64,000 bases of DNA from Arenicola marina (taxonomy: Eukaryota; Annelida; Polychaeta; Arenicolidae): contig OZ025248.1 in NCBI GenBank assembly GCA_964019135.1, positions 46,307,670 to 46,371,669 of the forward strand, in the 5' to 3' direction. The translations under genes were made by a program, and so were the position numbers. Positions 12,950 to 22,661 of this stretch are shown in pieces. The notes under the pieces were generated by a model. It did not search any database, was not told the origin of the DNA, and was given only the letters and a program-made list of their open reading frames with translations. Every line of letters begins with the position of its first letter. The stretch's first letter is position 1.

Positions 12950-13080
12950 CTTCCGTACAAATGAAGGCAATGTTTAGGTGAGACACCTCCCGACATAACT
13001 GTACCGAGAGTGGGTACAGGAGCCAGGGCTCGAACCCACGACCTGAAGCTCAGCAAGCTTACCAGCTAAGAGGCTAACTA
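12950..13080 (-). mobile_element. tRNA-like SINE, family B, copy 1
   Basis: On the minus strand, GGTTCGAGCC near 13,030 (box B-like) follows a box A-like TTAGCTGGTAAGCTTGC. The layout and sequence around GGCTCGAACCCACGACCTG match the element at 33,645. It lies in intron 11. Confidence 0.6.
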
Positions 13081-13299
13081 GTATTTATTTGCGTCGGTGG
13101 AGTGGGCTATATCTCAGCCGCGCCAGTTTAATTTCTGTTTCTCCAAGGAAGTACCCTCGAAAGGGCTTCGCTTTGCAAGGCATTGCACCAAGTTAAATCA
13201 TAATATCAATCTTTTTCGGTTAAAGTTTCAATGCAGTTAAGAAGAAAATATCGCCATAAATGTCTATGTTGTGGGCGAAAGAATTGTCCTACACTGCTC

Positions 13300-14134
13300 A
13301 TCCCTGCCTACCTTGGGCAGACCCATGGGCCAACACGGCTCCTCCCCGCCTACCTTGGGCAGACCCATGGGCCAACACGGCTCCTCCCCGCCTACCTTGG
13401 GCAGACCCATGGTCCAACACGGGTCCTCCCCGCCTACCTTGGGCAGACCCATGGTCCAACACGGCTCATCCCCGCCTACCTTGGGCAGACCCATGGGCCA
13501 ACACGGCTCCTCCCCGCCTACCTTGGGCAGACCCATGGGCCAACACGGCTCCTCCCCGCCTACCTTGGGCAGACCCATGGTCCAACACGGCTCCTCCCCG
13601 CCTACCTTGGGCAGACCCATGGTCCAACACGGCTCCTCCCCGCCTACCTTGGGCAGACCCATGGGCCAACACGGCTCCTCCCCGCCTACCTTGGGCAGAC
13701 CCATGGTCCAACACGGCTCCTCCCCGCCTACCTTGGGCAGACCCATGGTCCAACACGGCTCCTCCCCGCCTACCTTGGGCAGACCCATGGTCCAACACGG
13801 CTCCTCCCCGCCTACCTTGGGCAGACCCATGGGCCAACACGGCTCCTCCCCGCCTACCTTGGGCAGACCCATGGGCCAACACGGCTCCTCCCCGCCTACC
13901 TTGGGCAGACCCATGGTCCAACACGGCTTCTCCCCGCTTACCTTGGGCAGACCCATGGTCCAACACGGCTCCTCCCCGCCTACCTTGGGCAGACCCATGG
14001 TCCAACACGGCTCCTCCCCGCCTACCTTGGGCAGACCCATGGTCCAACACGGCTCCTCCCCGCCTACCTTGGGCTGACCCATGGTCCAACACGGCTCCTC
14101 CCCGCCTACCTTGGGCAGACCCATGGTCCAACAC
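13300..14134. repeat. 42-bp in-frame array at exon 11 donor
   Basis: About 20 copies of a 42-base unit running left from the end of exon 11. On the minus strand each unit reads EEPCWTMGLPKVGG in the DOP1 frame and contains the donor CCCAAG before GTAGGC. The copies differ mainly by GGTCCA versus GGGCCA. Several frames stay open on both strands; only the DOP1 frame has a biological reason to be considered. Confidence 0.95.
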
Positions 14135-14292
14135 GGCTCCTCACGGCCGGTGTCTCTGGATCGTTTTTCCGAGGCGTTGGCGGCCTTCCAGACGTCCAGC
14201 AGGCTGGCCACGATCCGGGGCAGGATATTGAGGAGGTGCCGCCGGGCGTCCAGACGCGGATCCTCGAACACCTCCTTGGCAGGACTCGGCTC
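14110..14292 (-). CDS. DOP1: DOP1 coding exon 11
   Basis: Encodes residues 2044-2104, containing HLLNILPRIVASLLDVWKA and ending EPCWTMGLPK. The acceptor is TGTCTTCAG before GAGCCG. The first donor is CCCAAG before GTAGGC in phase 0. The frame remains open through the adjoining 42-bp array, so each of about 20 array copies offers the same donor in the same frame and use of a distal one would add multiples of 14 residues. The nearest donor is used here because it gives the shortest, family-like protein. Confidence 0.88.
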
Positions 14293-14489
14293 CTGAAGAC
14301 AACCATGGACACACGGTATCAGTCAGAGGGGTCTTCACCTACACTGGGGGTTAAATCTAAGCCAGTCGTCTCCAATCACACCTGTCCAAATGTCTATGTT
14401 CGTGCAGGAGGAAGATCCCATGCAAAGAATAGGGAGTTACTCAAACAGAGAGGGCCCCTCTCTTCCTGCGATATGACCCACACAGGTTA

Positions 14490-14759
14490 AAGCGTCCTAC
14501 ATAAAGAATCAACAGACCAACCAGTCATGCCCTAACTCTGGCTGCCCAGGTATGGTTAATACGGTGGTCATGTTTTCATGGGATTCAAGTGGTAGTATTT
14601 GACAAGTTTTAACAAATGTATCACATTTGGAATGGAGTTTTTCCATTTACAAGTATAAATGTAATTCTTAACAATAATAAATATCTGATTGACCAGTATC
14701 TTGTTTTGTCCGTTTTCTAACCCCAGCATAGATGATTTAAAATTTAAATTACCTCGCAA
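14490..14759. other. DOP1 intron 10, unique part
   Basis: AT-rich intronic sequence upstream of the exon 11 acceptor, with no feature recognised. Confidence 0.5.
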
Positions 14760-15318
14760 TCACCCTGCTCTTCACGTAGCCTCAACACAATTATTAACCC
14801 TCCCAATCACCCTGCTCTTCACGTAATCTCAACACAACCATTAACTCTCTCAGACTCACCCTGCTCTTCACGTAATCTCAACACAACCATTAACTCTCCC
14901 AGACTCACCCTGCTCTTCACGTAATCTCAACACAAGCATTAACTCTCCCAGATTCACCCTGCTCTTCACGTAATCTCAACACAACCATTAACTCTCTCAG
15001 ACTCACCCTGCTCTTCACGTAATCTCAACACAATCATTAACTCTCCTAGACTCACCCTGCTCTTCACGTAATCTTAACACATCCATTAACTCTCCCAGAC
15101 TCAACCTGCTCTTCACGTAATCTCAACACAACCATTAACTCTCCCAGACTCACCCTGCTCTTCACGTAATCTCAACACAACCATTAACTCTCTCAGACTC
15201 ACCCTGCTCTTCATGTAATCTCAACACAACCATTAACTCTCTCAGACTCACCCTGCTCTTCATGTAATCTCAACACAACCCTTAACTCTCTCAGACTCAC
15301 CCTGCTCTTGCCGTAGGG
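14760..15318. repeat. 49-bp array at exon 10 donor
   Basis: About 12 units spaced 47-49 bases apart, from 14,763 to the exon 10 end at 15,301. On the minus strand each holds ACGTGAAGAGCAGG followed by GTGAGTCT, a copy of the last exon bases plus a near-consensus donor. At least one copy (about 15,101) has lost it by C-to-A on the plus strand. 49 is not a multiple of 3, so the DOP1 frame is not kept. Confidence 0.94.
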
Positions 15319-15523
15319 TGTGAAAACGTTGACGAGGTTGCTGAAGATGTGTCCTGAGGAGGAGGTGTCGTTGACGATATTATTGGAAGAGGCGGAGAGG
15401 GGCTGGCCAGTGGCAATGTCCTGCTGCCCAGAATCCAGCAGACAGTAGTGACACATCGTGGTCAGGGACTCCAGCAAGGTAGTCAGATGGTCGGGGGGAA
15501 CCTTGCTCGCCTCACAGCTCCCG
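15301..15523 (-). CDS. DOP1: DOP1 coding exon 10
   Basis: Encodes residues 1969-2043 with PPDHLTTLLESLTTMCHYC followed by LLDSG, a strongly conserved DOP1 segment. The acceptor is TATTTAG; the first base C completes a serine. The donor is AGCAGG before GTGAGT in phase 0, a near-consensus site. The last 16 or so bases and this donor are repeated about 11 more times in a 49-bp array running down to 14,760. Confidence 0.92.
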
Positions 15524-15880
15524 CTAAATAGACACACAGACAGACTGAAACAGCTCTAGTTACATATGTACAAATAACTAGCGTGGAAAGAACTATACAC
15601 AAACATTTTCATTCGCATCCACAACACGCATTTTCCGACCGTTCACAAACCAAGGACAGCACACATTGTCCCACTTGGCTGATCTATGTAAATCTTCCTT
15701 TGGATATATATTTCATGCTATGCCAATAAATGAAAATTGGCGTGAAATCCTTTGAATCTCTTCAGTTATTACTTATATAGAAAGGATTCAGAACATTATG
15801 TTTAGAAGCCGCGCGCCGCTCGTGTTACTATACCGCATTATACATGATACTACACACATCTCTCCAACAGCCAAACTGAC
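15524..15880. other. DOP1 intron 9
   Basis: A 357-base intron with normal GTCAGT and TATTTAG ends. No repeat or other feature is seen. Confidence 0.7.
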
Positions 15881-18157
15881 CTGTTGGACACGTCACCCTT
15901 CTCGTAGACCCGCCCGAGAATCTCGATGTTCTTACACAGCTGGTTCGTCACGCTGACCAGCGTGTGACTCAGGGCCCGGCACATGTAGGGCATGGCCGAT
16001 ATCACCATGGTAACCCAGTGCCGGTGCATGTGGCACAGGTGTTGCTGTTTGAGAGCGCTGAGGACTGCCGACAGCAACATGCCCTGGTACACCACGGGTT
16101 TGTTCTGGAAGAAGCGCACCCCTCCCAGGGTGGAGGACTGGAAGTTTATCTTCGATCTTTCCCATTCTTGCGGCAGCGTGGCGCAGTTATCGGCTTCCAT
16201 CTTGGACCGCCGTATTTGATCTTCCAGCACCATGATGACCAAGAGCAACTTGAGCAGCTTCACCTGGAAGGTTTCGTTGGTGTTGGCGTCCATGTTTTCC
16301 TCGTTGAAACTGATGATGGCTTCGGTGAAATTACTGGCCTCCTCCTGCCCCGACGTCCTCTGGCGAGCATTGTAGACACTGGCCAGGACGCAGTGGAGCA
16401 GCGTTTTCTGCACTTTGCACCTGGCGAGCAGGTCGCCGATATAGGTGGAGAAGCCCTTGCCGCTGTCCTTGGCGATGTTGATGAGCTCGGACAGCAGCAG
16501 CGTGAGTACCTCGCAGCCCAGGATCTGCACCTCCTTGTTGCCGTTGAGCTCCTGCTCGCACAGCTGGCTCATCATCAGGTTGGGGTAGTAGCTCCGGGTG
16601 AAGTAGAGGCACAAGGAGATGAGGATCTCCACCAGCATGGCGTTGCGGAAGGCCGTCAGGTCGCCCGGCAGGTCGCTGAAGAAGTTCTTGCCGAAGACGG
16701 AGCGGCGGTGGCGGAGCAGGAGGTCGTGGAGGGCAGAGGGGTGCGGGGTGTCGGCGCTGCTCAGGCTCGTGGTGGCCAGGGCACACGTCACCAGCCGGGG
16801 GTTGGTGGCCAGGATGGCCCTCAGGCACGACATGGCGTACAGCGTACGCTGGGCGTCGTACTTCTGGGTGTACAGCAGGATGTGCGTGTGCAGCGGATGC
16901 ACGGCCGGCAGCTCCCGGTTGCTGTGCTCGTTGAGGGCGCACGTGCTGCCCATGCCGTCCACGTCGGCCTCCGAGAACGTGTCGCCGTCCGAGACTTTGC
17001 TCTCGTTCTCGCCGAGTGTCGACTGCATGCTGGCGAGGCGGGGGCGGCACGTAGCCTGGCTGTCGCCCCCCCGGCTGCTCGAGTCCCATGTCTCGGGGTC
17101 CTCACCACCCCGCATCGCCGTCTCCACGAGCTCCGCCAGGATAGACCCCACCACCCCCTCCGGGGTTAGCTCGTCCGCCACACCCTCCGGGGAGAGCTCC
17201 CCCACCACCGCGTCTGGGGTGGAGGTAGGGTCGCCCTCCTCGTTGTGAGAGTCAGTCAACGCCCCCTCCACCTCCCCCTCTCGCTCCCTCTCCCCTATCT
17301 CTTCTCCTTCCATCTCACTCTTAACAACGGGGTCCGTAGACTCCCCGCCATTTGACTCCGCGAGTCTAATACTGTCGCTCAAAGTTCCTGAATCGACGCC
17401 ATTTGCTCTCACAATGATAGGGCTCGCGTTATTTATACCCGCGGTCTGAGTATTCCCGCTATTTGTACCCGCGGTCTGAGCATTCCCCCTATTTGTACCC
17501 GCGGTCTCACCCTTCACGCCACTCTCATCCAAATCCTGCTTTTGGCAGCTATTTTCATTCGCAGCATGTTTTTTCCCGCCATTCTCGCCTCCAATCTCAC
17601 CCGGGCCTTTGCCCTTAGCCGTATACGTCTCAGTCGCTTCTGTGCCCTCCTCCAACTCCTCCACCTCCTCACCCTCCTCCTCGCCCTGCTCATCCCAGTC
17701 GAAGGAGATCCCTTCCTGCTTACACGTCTCCGCGTTCAGGCGTCGAATCTTCTGTAGGTCCGGGAAGTTCTGCGTTCGGGGCAACCCGTCGAAGCCGTCG
17801 AAGTAGATGACGCGATCCAAGGAGTCCTGCGAGCCGAACGGGTTGAGGCGCAGGTTGAGGTCGATCGGGTTGACCTTCTCGAAGTGTAGCTCTGTCTCCA
17901 CCTTGGTGCCCCTGGCAGTCCGGGTGGCCGAGCCGCCGCCCTCCCCCGTCAAGGTGGTCAGGGCCAAGGTCTGCAGCTCCTCAGAGCCCTTTTTGGTCAT
18001 GGGTCGCCGCCCCTCGCTGCTCACGTGGTAGATGACGTTGCCGCCCTCGCTGCTGATGGCGTAGATCTTGGCCTCGGCGCCCTCCGATTGGGAGTCCGAG
18101 TCGCTCGCCAAGCGGATCCTCTTCGGCTCGTGGATGTTCACGTGCTGGATGGATATT
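15881..18157 (-). CDS. DOP1: DOP1 coding exon 9 (large central exon)
   Basis: Encodes residues 1210-1968 (2,277 bases), the largest exon. It begins with ISIQHVN and KIYAISSEGGNVIYHVSSEG, then RVIYFDGFDGLP, all conserved in DOP1. An acidic, probably disordered stretch of about 250 residues follows, with a short TAGTNSGNTQ repeat and a duplicated ELSPEGV-like motif. The rest is helical and conserved (LPAVHPLHTHILLYTQKYD, GKNFFSDLPGDLTAFRNAM, LCLYFTRSYYPNL, EVLTLLLSELI, MLLSAVLSALKQQHLCHMH). The acceptor is TTCAATCAG; the donor is CAACAG before GTCAGT in phase 2. A long open frame on the opposite strand is a shadow of this exon. Confidence 0.94.
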
Positions 18158-18399
18158 CTGATTGAAGTCGAAATAAATAAAATAAAAAACATAAGATGAA
18201 AAAAACTGTTAAAAAAAGATTTGCTCACATCAATAAATATATACTACATTTATGGCCGCCCCAGTGCTAATGTTACTCTTTCAAATGTACCGACATTAAC
18301 TAACCTTATCTTATCCTAAGGTAATTTGGGTAAATGTTCGGCACCGTGCTTCCATGACTAAATTCTAACAGAGGATACATCTTAAAGCAGCCTACTTAT
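18158..18399. other. DOP1 intron 8, acceptor-proximal part
   Basis: T/A-rich sequence with a plausible pyrimidine tract before the exon 9 acceptor, followed by unique intronic sequence up to the MITE. Confidence 0.55.
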
Positions 18400-18736
18400 T
18401 TACCAGGCCTGTCTCTAACTTATCACAGGGTGCCGTTAAAGCCAGGCCGCATTTGCTGTCTTTGCGGTGTTGCAGCGCATAATGGCGCGGCTGGCGCTGA
18501 TCGAATAAATGTGCCCTGAAAAAGCCCTGACATTGCAAGTTAGGACAATAAATCAAAGTATTTTCCCTCCGCCAGGTCAGTAAATTGCATAAGGACTCTG
18601 GAAAGATCCATATTTTGTCGGCTAGTTAAAAACTGTGCGCCCTATACGCGAAAATGTGCGCTGCAACACCGCAAAGACAGCAAATGCTGCCTGGCTCTAA
18701 CGGCACCCCGTGATGCGTTGGAAACAGGCCTGGTAA
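18400..18736. mobile_element. 337-bp MITE with 9-bp target duplication
   Basis: Terminal inverted repeats of about 80 bases begin TTACCAGGCCTGT and end ACAGGCCTGGTAA, and both arms contain CAGCATTTGCTGTCTTTGCG or its complement. The 9-base direct repeat CCTACTTAT flanks it at 18,391-18,399 and 18,737-18,745. There is no coding capacity. The 9-base duplication is typical of Mutator-like elements, though the family is not proven. Confidence 0.88.
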
Positions 18737-18757
18737 CCTACTTATATGCGCCCTCTT

Positions 18758-19163
18758 AGATTGTTTACATTCTAGAATCAAGACTAACAGTATCTCAAAA
18801 TTATTATGTATATATGTCTTATATTTCGTTGAGTCTGCAAAACAACAATGTCAACATCAAACTGCGCGGTCTAGTTTATCGCGCGCGGACGTCCTAGCGA
18901 GTCGCGGTCGACATCACACAGAATACCGAACTGCGAAGATATATAAAGCCGGCCACCAACTTCTGCTCCGGTGAACAAATTTGCTTCTCTCCGAATAGCC
19001 CACAGGCTTTCAGGATTTAAATTCAAAACAAAATATACCTATTTGAGATGGAAAAGAGATTGGTAATATAAAAATTACAGAACATATTGCTTTAAAGGAA
19101 GCCGTCAGCATGGTCTATAACGCTGCTTTACCGATTCATATAATACCCAAGTGTCTATCCTCC
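18758..19163 (+). mobile_element. 0.4-kb dispersed element with TATA box, copy 1
   Basis: This sequence is about 80 percent similar by eye to the reverse complement of 35,165-35,562. Shared landmarks are TAGAATCAAGACTAA, CGCGCGCGGACGT, CGGTCGACATCACAC, ATATAAAGCCGGCCACCAAC and CAGGCTTTCAGGATTTAAAT. The TATA-like motif followed by a conserved leader suggests a transposon promoter or a solo LTR. It lies in DOP1 intron 8, directly beside the MITE. Confidence 0.75.
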
Positions 19164-19457
19164 AAATTACCGAATTTTTCGTCCTGTCTGTAGCTCACAA
19201 TAAAATTTGGAAGTGACCACCAGTCCCGATTTCGCCGCTTAACCAAGCAGCAGCTCTTTTTGTAGGTGTGTCCGCGATTAACCACGATTAATTATATGCA
19301 AACCGGAAATGACGCCTACTGTGTGAGAAAAACAAGAGAGCGTGATCATCGCTAATATAAATAGCTGAACTCCAATCATTGTTTTTTTACGAAGACAGTC
19401 GTTGCAAGAGATATATCAATATTTTTGGTTGCTATTATTCCATGAAACATTAAAATC

Positions 19458-19679
19458 ATGATCATCTGCGCGGCTTTGAAGTGCCGCAATTCATCCGTAA
19501 ATCGCGGCCCCGATCTCTCGTTTCACGCGTTACCCCTGAAGGCTACCTCCACTGTAAAGAGTTCCCTCCGCGAGACAACTTCCACTTATAACGTAAGGCG
19601 GCGCCACATGAACGGTCACAATTTACGTCACTTGCTCCGGCAAAATGGCGCGCGGCTCGACATAGATGGGGGCGGCTAG
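19458..19679 (+). pseudogene. THAP-like N-terminal fragment
   Basis: A 73-codon frame begins MIICAALKCRNSSVNRG, the C-x4-C-x-N-S start of a THAP zinc-finger domain, with LSFHALPLK as the usual F-x-x-P-x region. It then diverges and stops without the conserved Trp or the second ligand pair (C-x2-H). A TATA-like ATATAAATAG lies about 110 bases upstream with an ATGCAAA octamer further up. It is probably a decayed THAP transposase or host-gene copy in DOP1 intron 8. The assignment rests on a short motif. Confidence 0.45.
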
Positions 19680-19907
19680 CCTTAATTTTTCTCTAATTAC
19701 CAGTCGGCCGCAATGAAGCGTTAACACTCGCCAATTTAATTTTAAGATGTAAACTTTCGGTGCAGGTGGCGATTAGATTAGGTTGGACATCCGGTTGGAC
19801 ACCCTACTTAATAAGCTGAATCTTAAACTGATTAATGAATCTTAAACTGCTTAAGATCCAGACGTAATCCGGACATGATCCTATCAAGCCCGTCCCACCC
19901 CGCCCAC

Positions 19908-20164
19908 CTGGCGGTGTCCGGGTGAAGCAGTATGACGAGGATGGGTTCGAGGACGCGGGTGATGTCTCCGCGCTGGATGGCGTGGGTGAGCCAGGTCTGT
20001 GTGAGGGCCCGGCACGGGTGGATGTCCGACTGCAGGGGGTCCAGGAAGACCAGCATGGACCGGTCGAAGGTGCGGACGTCATGGGCGGCGCCAAGCGTGC
20101 TCAGGCGGTCCCGGAGGAGGTGCCACAGCACCACAAACCGCTGGCTGGCCGCGACGCGCACGCT
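19908..20164 (-). CDS. DOP1: DOP1 coding exon 8
   Basis: Encodes residues 1125-1209 plus two bases, with the family-diagnostic sequence RFVVLWHLLRD, RTFDRSMLVFLDPL and RGDITRVLEPILVILLHP. The acceptor is CCGTGTAG before AGCGTG in phase 0. The donor is GCCAG before GTGGGC in phase 2, giving an arginine codon completed by exon 9. There is no tandem array at either end. Confidence 0.93.
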
Positions 20165-20539
20165 CTACACGGCAGGGGGCGCACCAAGGTTATATATATA
20201 TCACAGGAAATCTACTGGATTTGAGGGTATCTAGTGGAATAGTGCAATCTAGGAATCTACTGGATCTGAGGGAATCTATTGCATCTGAGGTCATCTGCTG
20301 CATATCATGGCATTCACTACTAACACCACAGGATAAGCCGTATTATATTATATTGTGGATGCATCATATATTGCATCTTATTCGGTTTATTTGGCTTTGA
20401 AAACGAACCAATACTTGAACTAAGCAAGCACACTCTTAGTCACTTTACCACATTTGCTTATATATTCGTCAAGAGGAGGTCACATATATACAAATAAACA
20501 ATATTTATTATAGCATTATTTATAAGCAGTCTCACCAAC
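20165..20539. other. DOP1 intron 7
   Basis: A 375-base intron with GTTGGT and GTGTAG ends. It holds three short GAATCTACTGGATCTGAGG-like repeats at about 20,215-20,310. No gene. Confidence 0.6.
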
Positions 20540-20692
20540 CTTATTATCACTCAGTAGGTCGTTGCCAATGACGTCCTCGCAGACCCAGGGGTCGGGCGCC
20601 ATCTGGTGGAGCAGGAAGAGAAGTTCCACACTGCGGGCGTGGCACTGCGGAGTGGCGTCCCCCAAGTACAGCCACAGGTTCCTCGTCACGAT
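20540..20692 (-). CDS. DOP1: DOP1 coding exon 7
   Basis: Encodes residues 1074-1124 (51 codons, phase 0 at both ends), including RNLWLYLGD, ARSVELLFLLHQMAP and WVCEDVIGNDLL. These match the DOP1 segment that lies just before the conserved VLWHL block. The acceptor is GGCTGCAG before ATCGTG; the donor is AATAAG before GTTGGT. A SINE and the 43-bp array lie immediately upstream in intron 6. Confidence 0.9.
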
Positions 20693-20737
20693 CTGCAGCC
20701 AGTCAACAGATTACATCAGAAATCAAGTGATTGGGGC

Positions 20738-20900
20738 TTTTAGGCCATTTTTGTGAACATTAGAGCTAAACTGGGCCAAGGAACCTCCCGGGATGATGAA
20801 GGATGTAAGGATAAAACATGCCCCGGATTAGATGCCCGGCCCCGGATTCGAACCAAAGTTTAATCTGCGGTCGAGTGCGCTTACCACTACACCAACCTTA
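20738..20900 (-). mobile_element. tRNA-derived SINE, family A, copy 2
   Basis: On the minus strand a box A-like GTGTAGTGGTAAGCGCAC and a box B-like GGTTCGAATCC are followed by the family tail. It is related to the copies at 4,030 and 33,375. It lies in DOP1 intron 6 and its end abuts the 43-bp array. Confidence 0.8.
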
Positions 20901-22385
20901 TAGAGGTTAATATTGCTGTTAGTATAATGGGAGGTTTACCTCTTAGAGGTCGATATTGCTGTTAGTATAATGGGAGGTTTACCTCTTAGAGGCGAGGTTT
21001 ACCTTATAGAGGCGTGGTTTACCTTATAGAGGTCGGTCATGGTGTTGGTATAATTCGAAGTTTACCTTATAGAAGTTGGTCTAGGTGTTGATATAATGCG
21101 AGGTTTACCTTATAGAGGTTGGTCCTGGTGCTTAAATAATGCGAGGTTTACCTTATAAAGGCGAGGTTTACTTTATAGAGGCGTGGTTTACCTTATAGAG
21201 GTCGGTCATGGTGTTGGTATAATTCGAAGTTTACCTTATAGAAGTTGGTCTAGGTGTTGATATAATGCGAGGTTTACCTTATAGAGGTTGGTCCTGGTGC
21301 TTAAATAATGCGAGGTTTACCTTATAGAGGTTGGTCTTAGTGTTGATATAATGCGAGGTTTACCTTATAGAAGTTGGTCTTGGTGTTGATATAATGCGAG
21401 GTTTATCTTACAGAGGTTGGTCCTGGTGTTGATATAATGCGAGGTTTATCTTACAGAGGTTGGTCTTGGTGTTGATATAATGCGAGGTTTATCTTACAGA
21501 TGTTGGTCTTGGTGTTGATATAATGCGAGGTTTATCTTACAGATGTTGGTCTTGGTGTTGATATAATGCGAGGTTTATCTTACAGAGGTTGGTCCTGGTG
21601 TTGATATAATGCGAGGTTTATCTTACAGAGGTTGGTCCTGGTGTTGATATAATGCGAGGTTTATCTTACAGATGTTGGTCCTGGTGTTGATATAATGCGA
21701 GGTTTATCTTACAGAGGTTGGTCCTGGTGTTGATATAATGCGAGGTTTATCTTACAGAGGTTGGTCCTGGTGTTGATATAATGCGAGGTTTATCTTACAG
21801 ATGTTGGTCTTGGTGTTGATATAATGCGAGGTTTATCTTACAGAGGTTGGTCCTGGTGTTGATATAATGCGAGGTTTATCTTACAGAGGTTGGTCCTGGT
21901 GTTGATATAATGCGAGGTTTATCTTACAGATGTTGGTCCTGGTGTTGATATAATGCGAGGTTTATCTTACAGAGGTTGGTCCTGGTGTTGATATAATGCG
22001 AGGTTTATCTTACAGAGGTTGGTCCTGGTGTTGATATAATGCGAGGTTTATCTTACAGATGTTGGTCTTGGTGTTGATATAATGCGAGGTTTATCTTACA
22101 GAGGTTGGTCCTGGTGTTGATATAATGCGAGGTTTATCTTACAGATGTTGGTCTTGGTGTTGATATAATGCGAGGTTTATCTTACAGATGTTGGTCTTGG
22201 TGTTGATATAATGCGAGGTTTATCTTACAGATGTTGGTCTTGGTGTTGATATAATGCGTGGGTTTACCTTACAGAGGTTGGTCCTGGTGTTGATATAATG
22301 CGAGGTTTATCTTACAGAGGTTGGTCTTGGTCTTGATATAATGCGTGGGTTTACCTTATAGAGGTTGGTGTTGGTGTTGATATAA
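20901..22385. repeat. 43-bp array at exon 6 donor
   Basis: About 34 copies of a 43-base unit run left from the end of exon 6. On the minus strand the unit holds ACCAACCTCTATAAG followed by GTAAACC, the real exon end and donor. Copies near the exon and at the far left keep GTAAAC; the central copies read TGTAAGATAAACC, losing that GT. The unit length does not preserve the reading frame. Confidence 0.93.
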
Positions 22386-22656
22386 TGCAGGTGTTGGGGC
22401 GTCAGTGACGGCTGCATCACCACCGACACAGTGCCGTCCAGCGGGTGTGCGTGGCCGGCCTCCCCCTGAGGATCCCCCTGGTCCTGGTCCTGCCCTACTT
22501 TGCTCTGTGTCTCGGCCAGAACGGACTGGGTCAGGCCCACCAGGTCCTGCAGGGTGGCAATGGCGGTGCTCTGCACGGCGAAGTTATCCACGAAGCAGGC
22601 GCACGTGAGGAGGTAGCGCAGCCACTCCGGGAGGTCGTGGGTCCGGACCTCGTCAT
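22355..22656 (-). CDS. DOP1: DOP1 coding exon 6
   Basis: Encodes the end of codon 973 and residues 974-1073. It reads HDLPEWLRYLLTCACF, VQSTAIATLQDLVGLTQS and later GTVSVVMQPSLTPQHL, matching the mid-protein helical block of DOP1. The first two bases complete an aspartate with the G from exon 5. The donor is TATAAG before GTAAAC in phase 0. Both ends abut minisatellites: a 73-bp array of about 70 copies upstream and a 43-bp array of about 34 copies downstream. The acceptor (TTACGGCAG) has no obvious pyrimidine tract because array sequence occupies that position. Confidence 0.9.
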
Positions 22657-22661
22657 CTGCC

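Noticed and set aside
13300-14134. CRISPR-like array
   Set aside because: The units are contiguous with no unique spacers, and the genome is eukaryotic; the same applies to the other arrays.
13231-14490. 419-codon plus-strand frame with GQTHGPTRLLPAYL repeats
   Set aside because: It lies on the strand opposite DOP1 exon 11 and its array, and has no recognisable domain outside the repeat.
15964-17169. 401-codon plus-strand open frame
   Set aside because: It is the antisense shadow of DOP1 exon 9, which has clear family homology on the minus strand.
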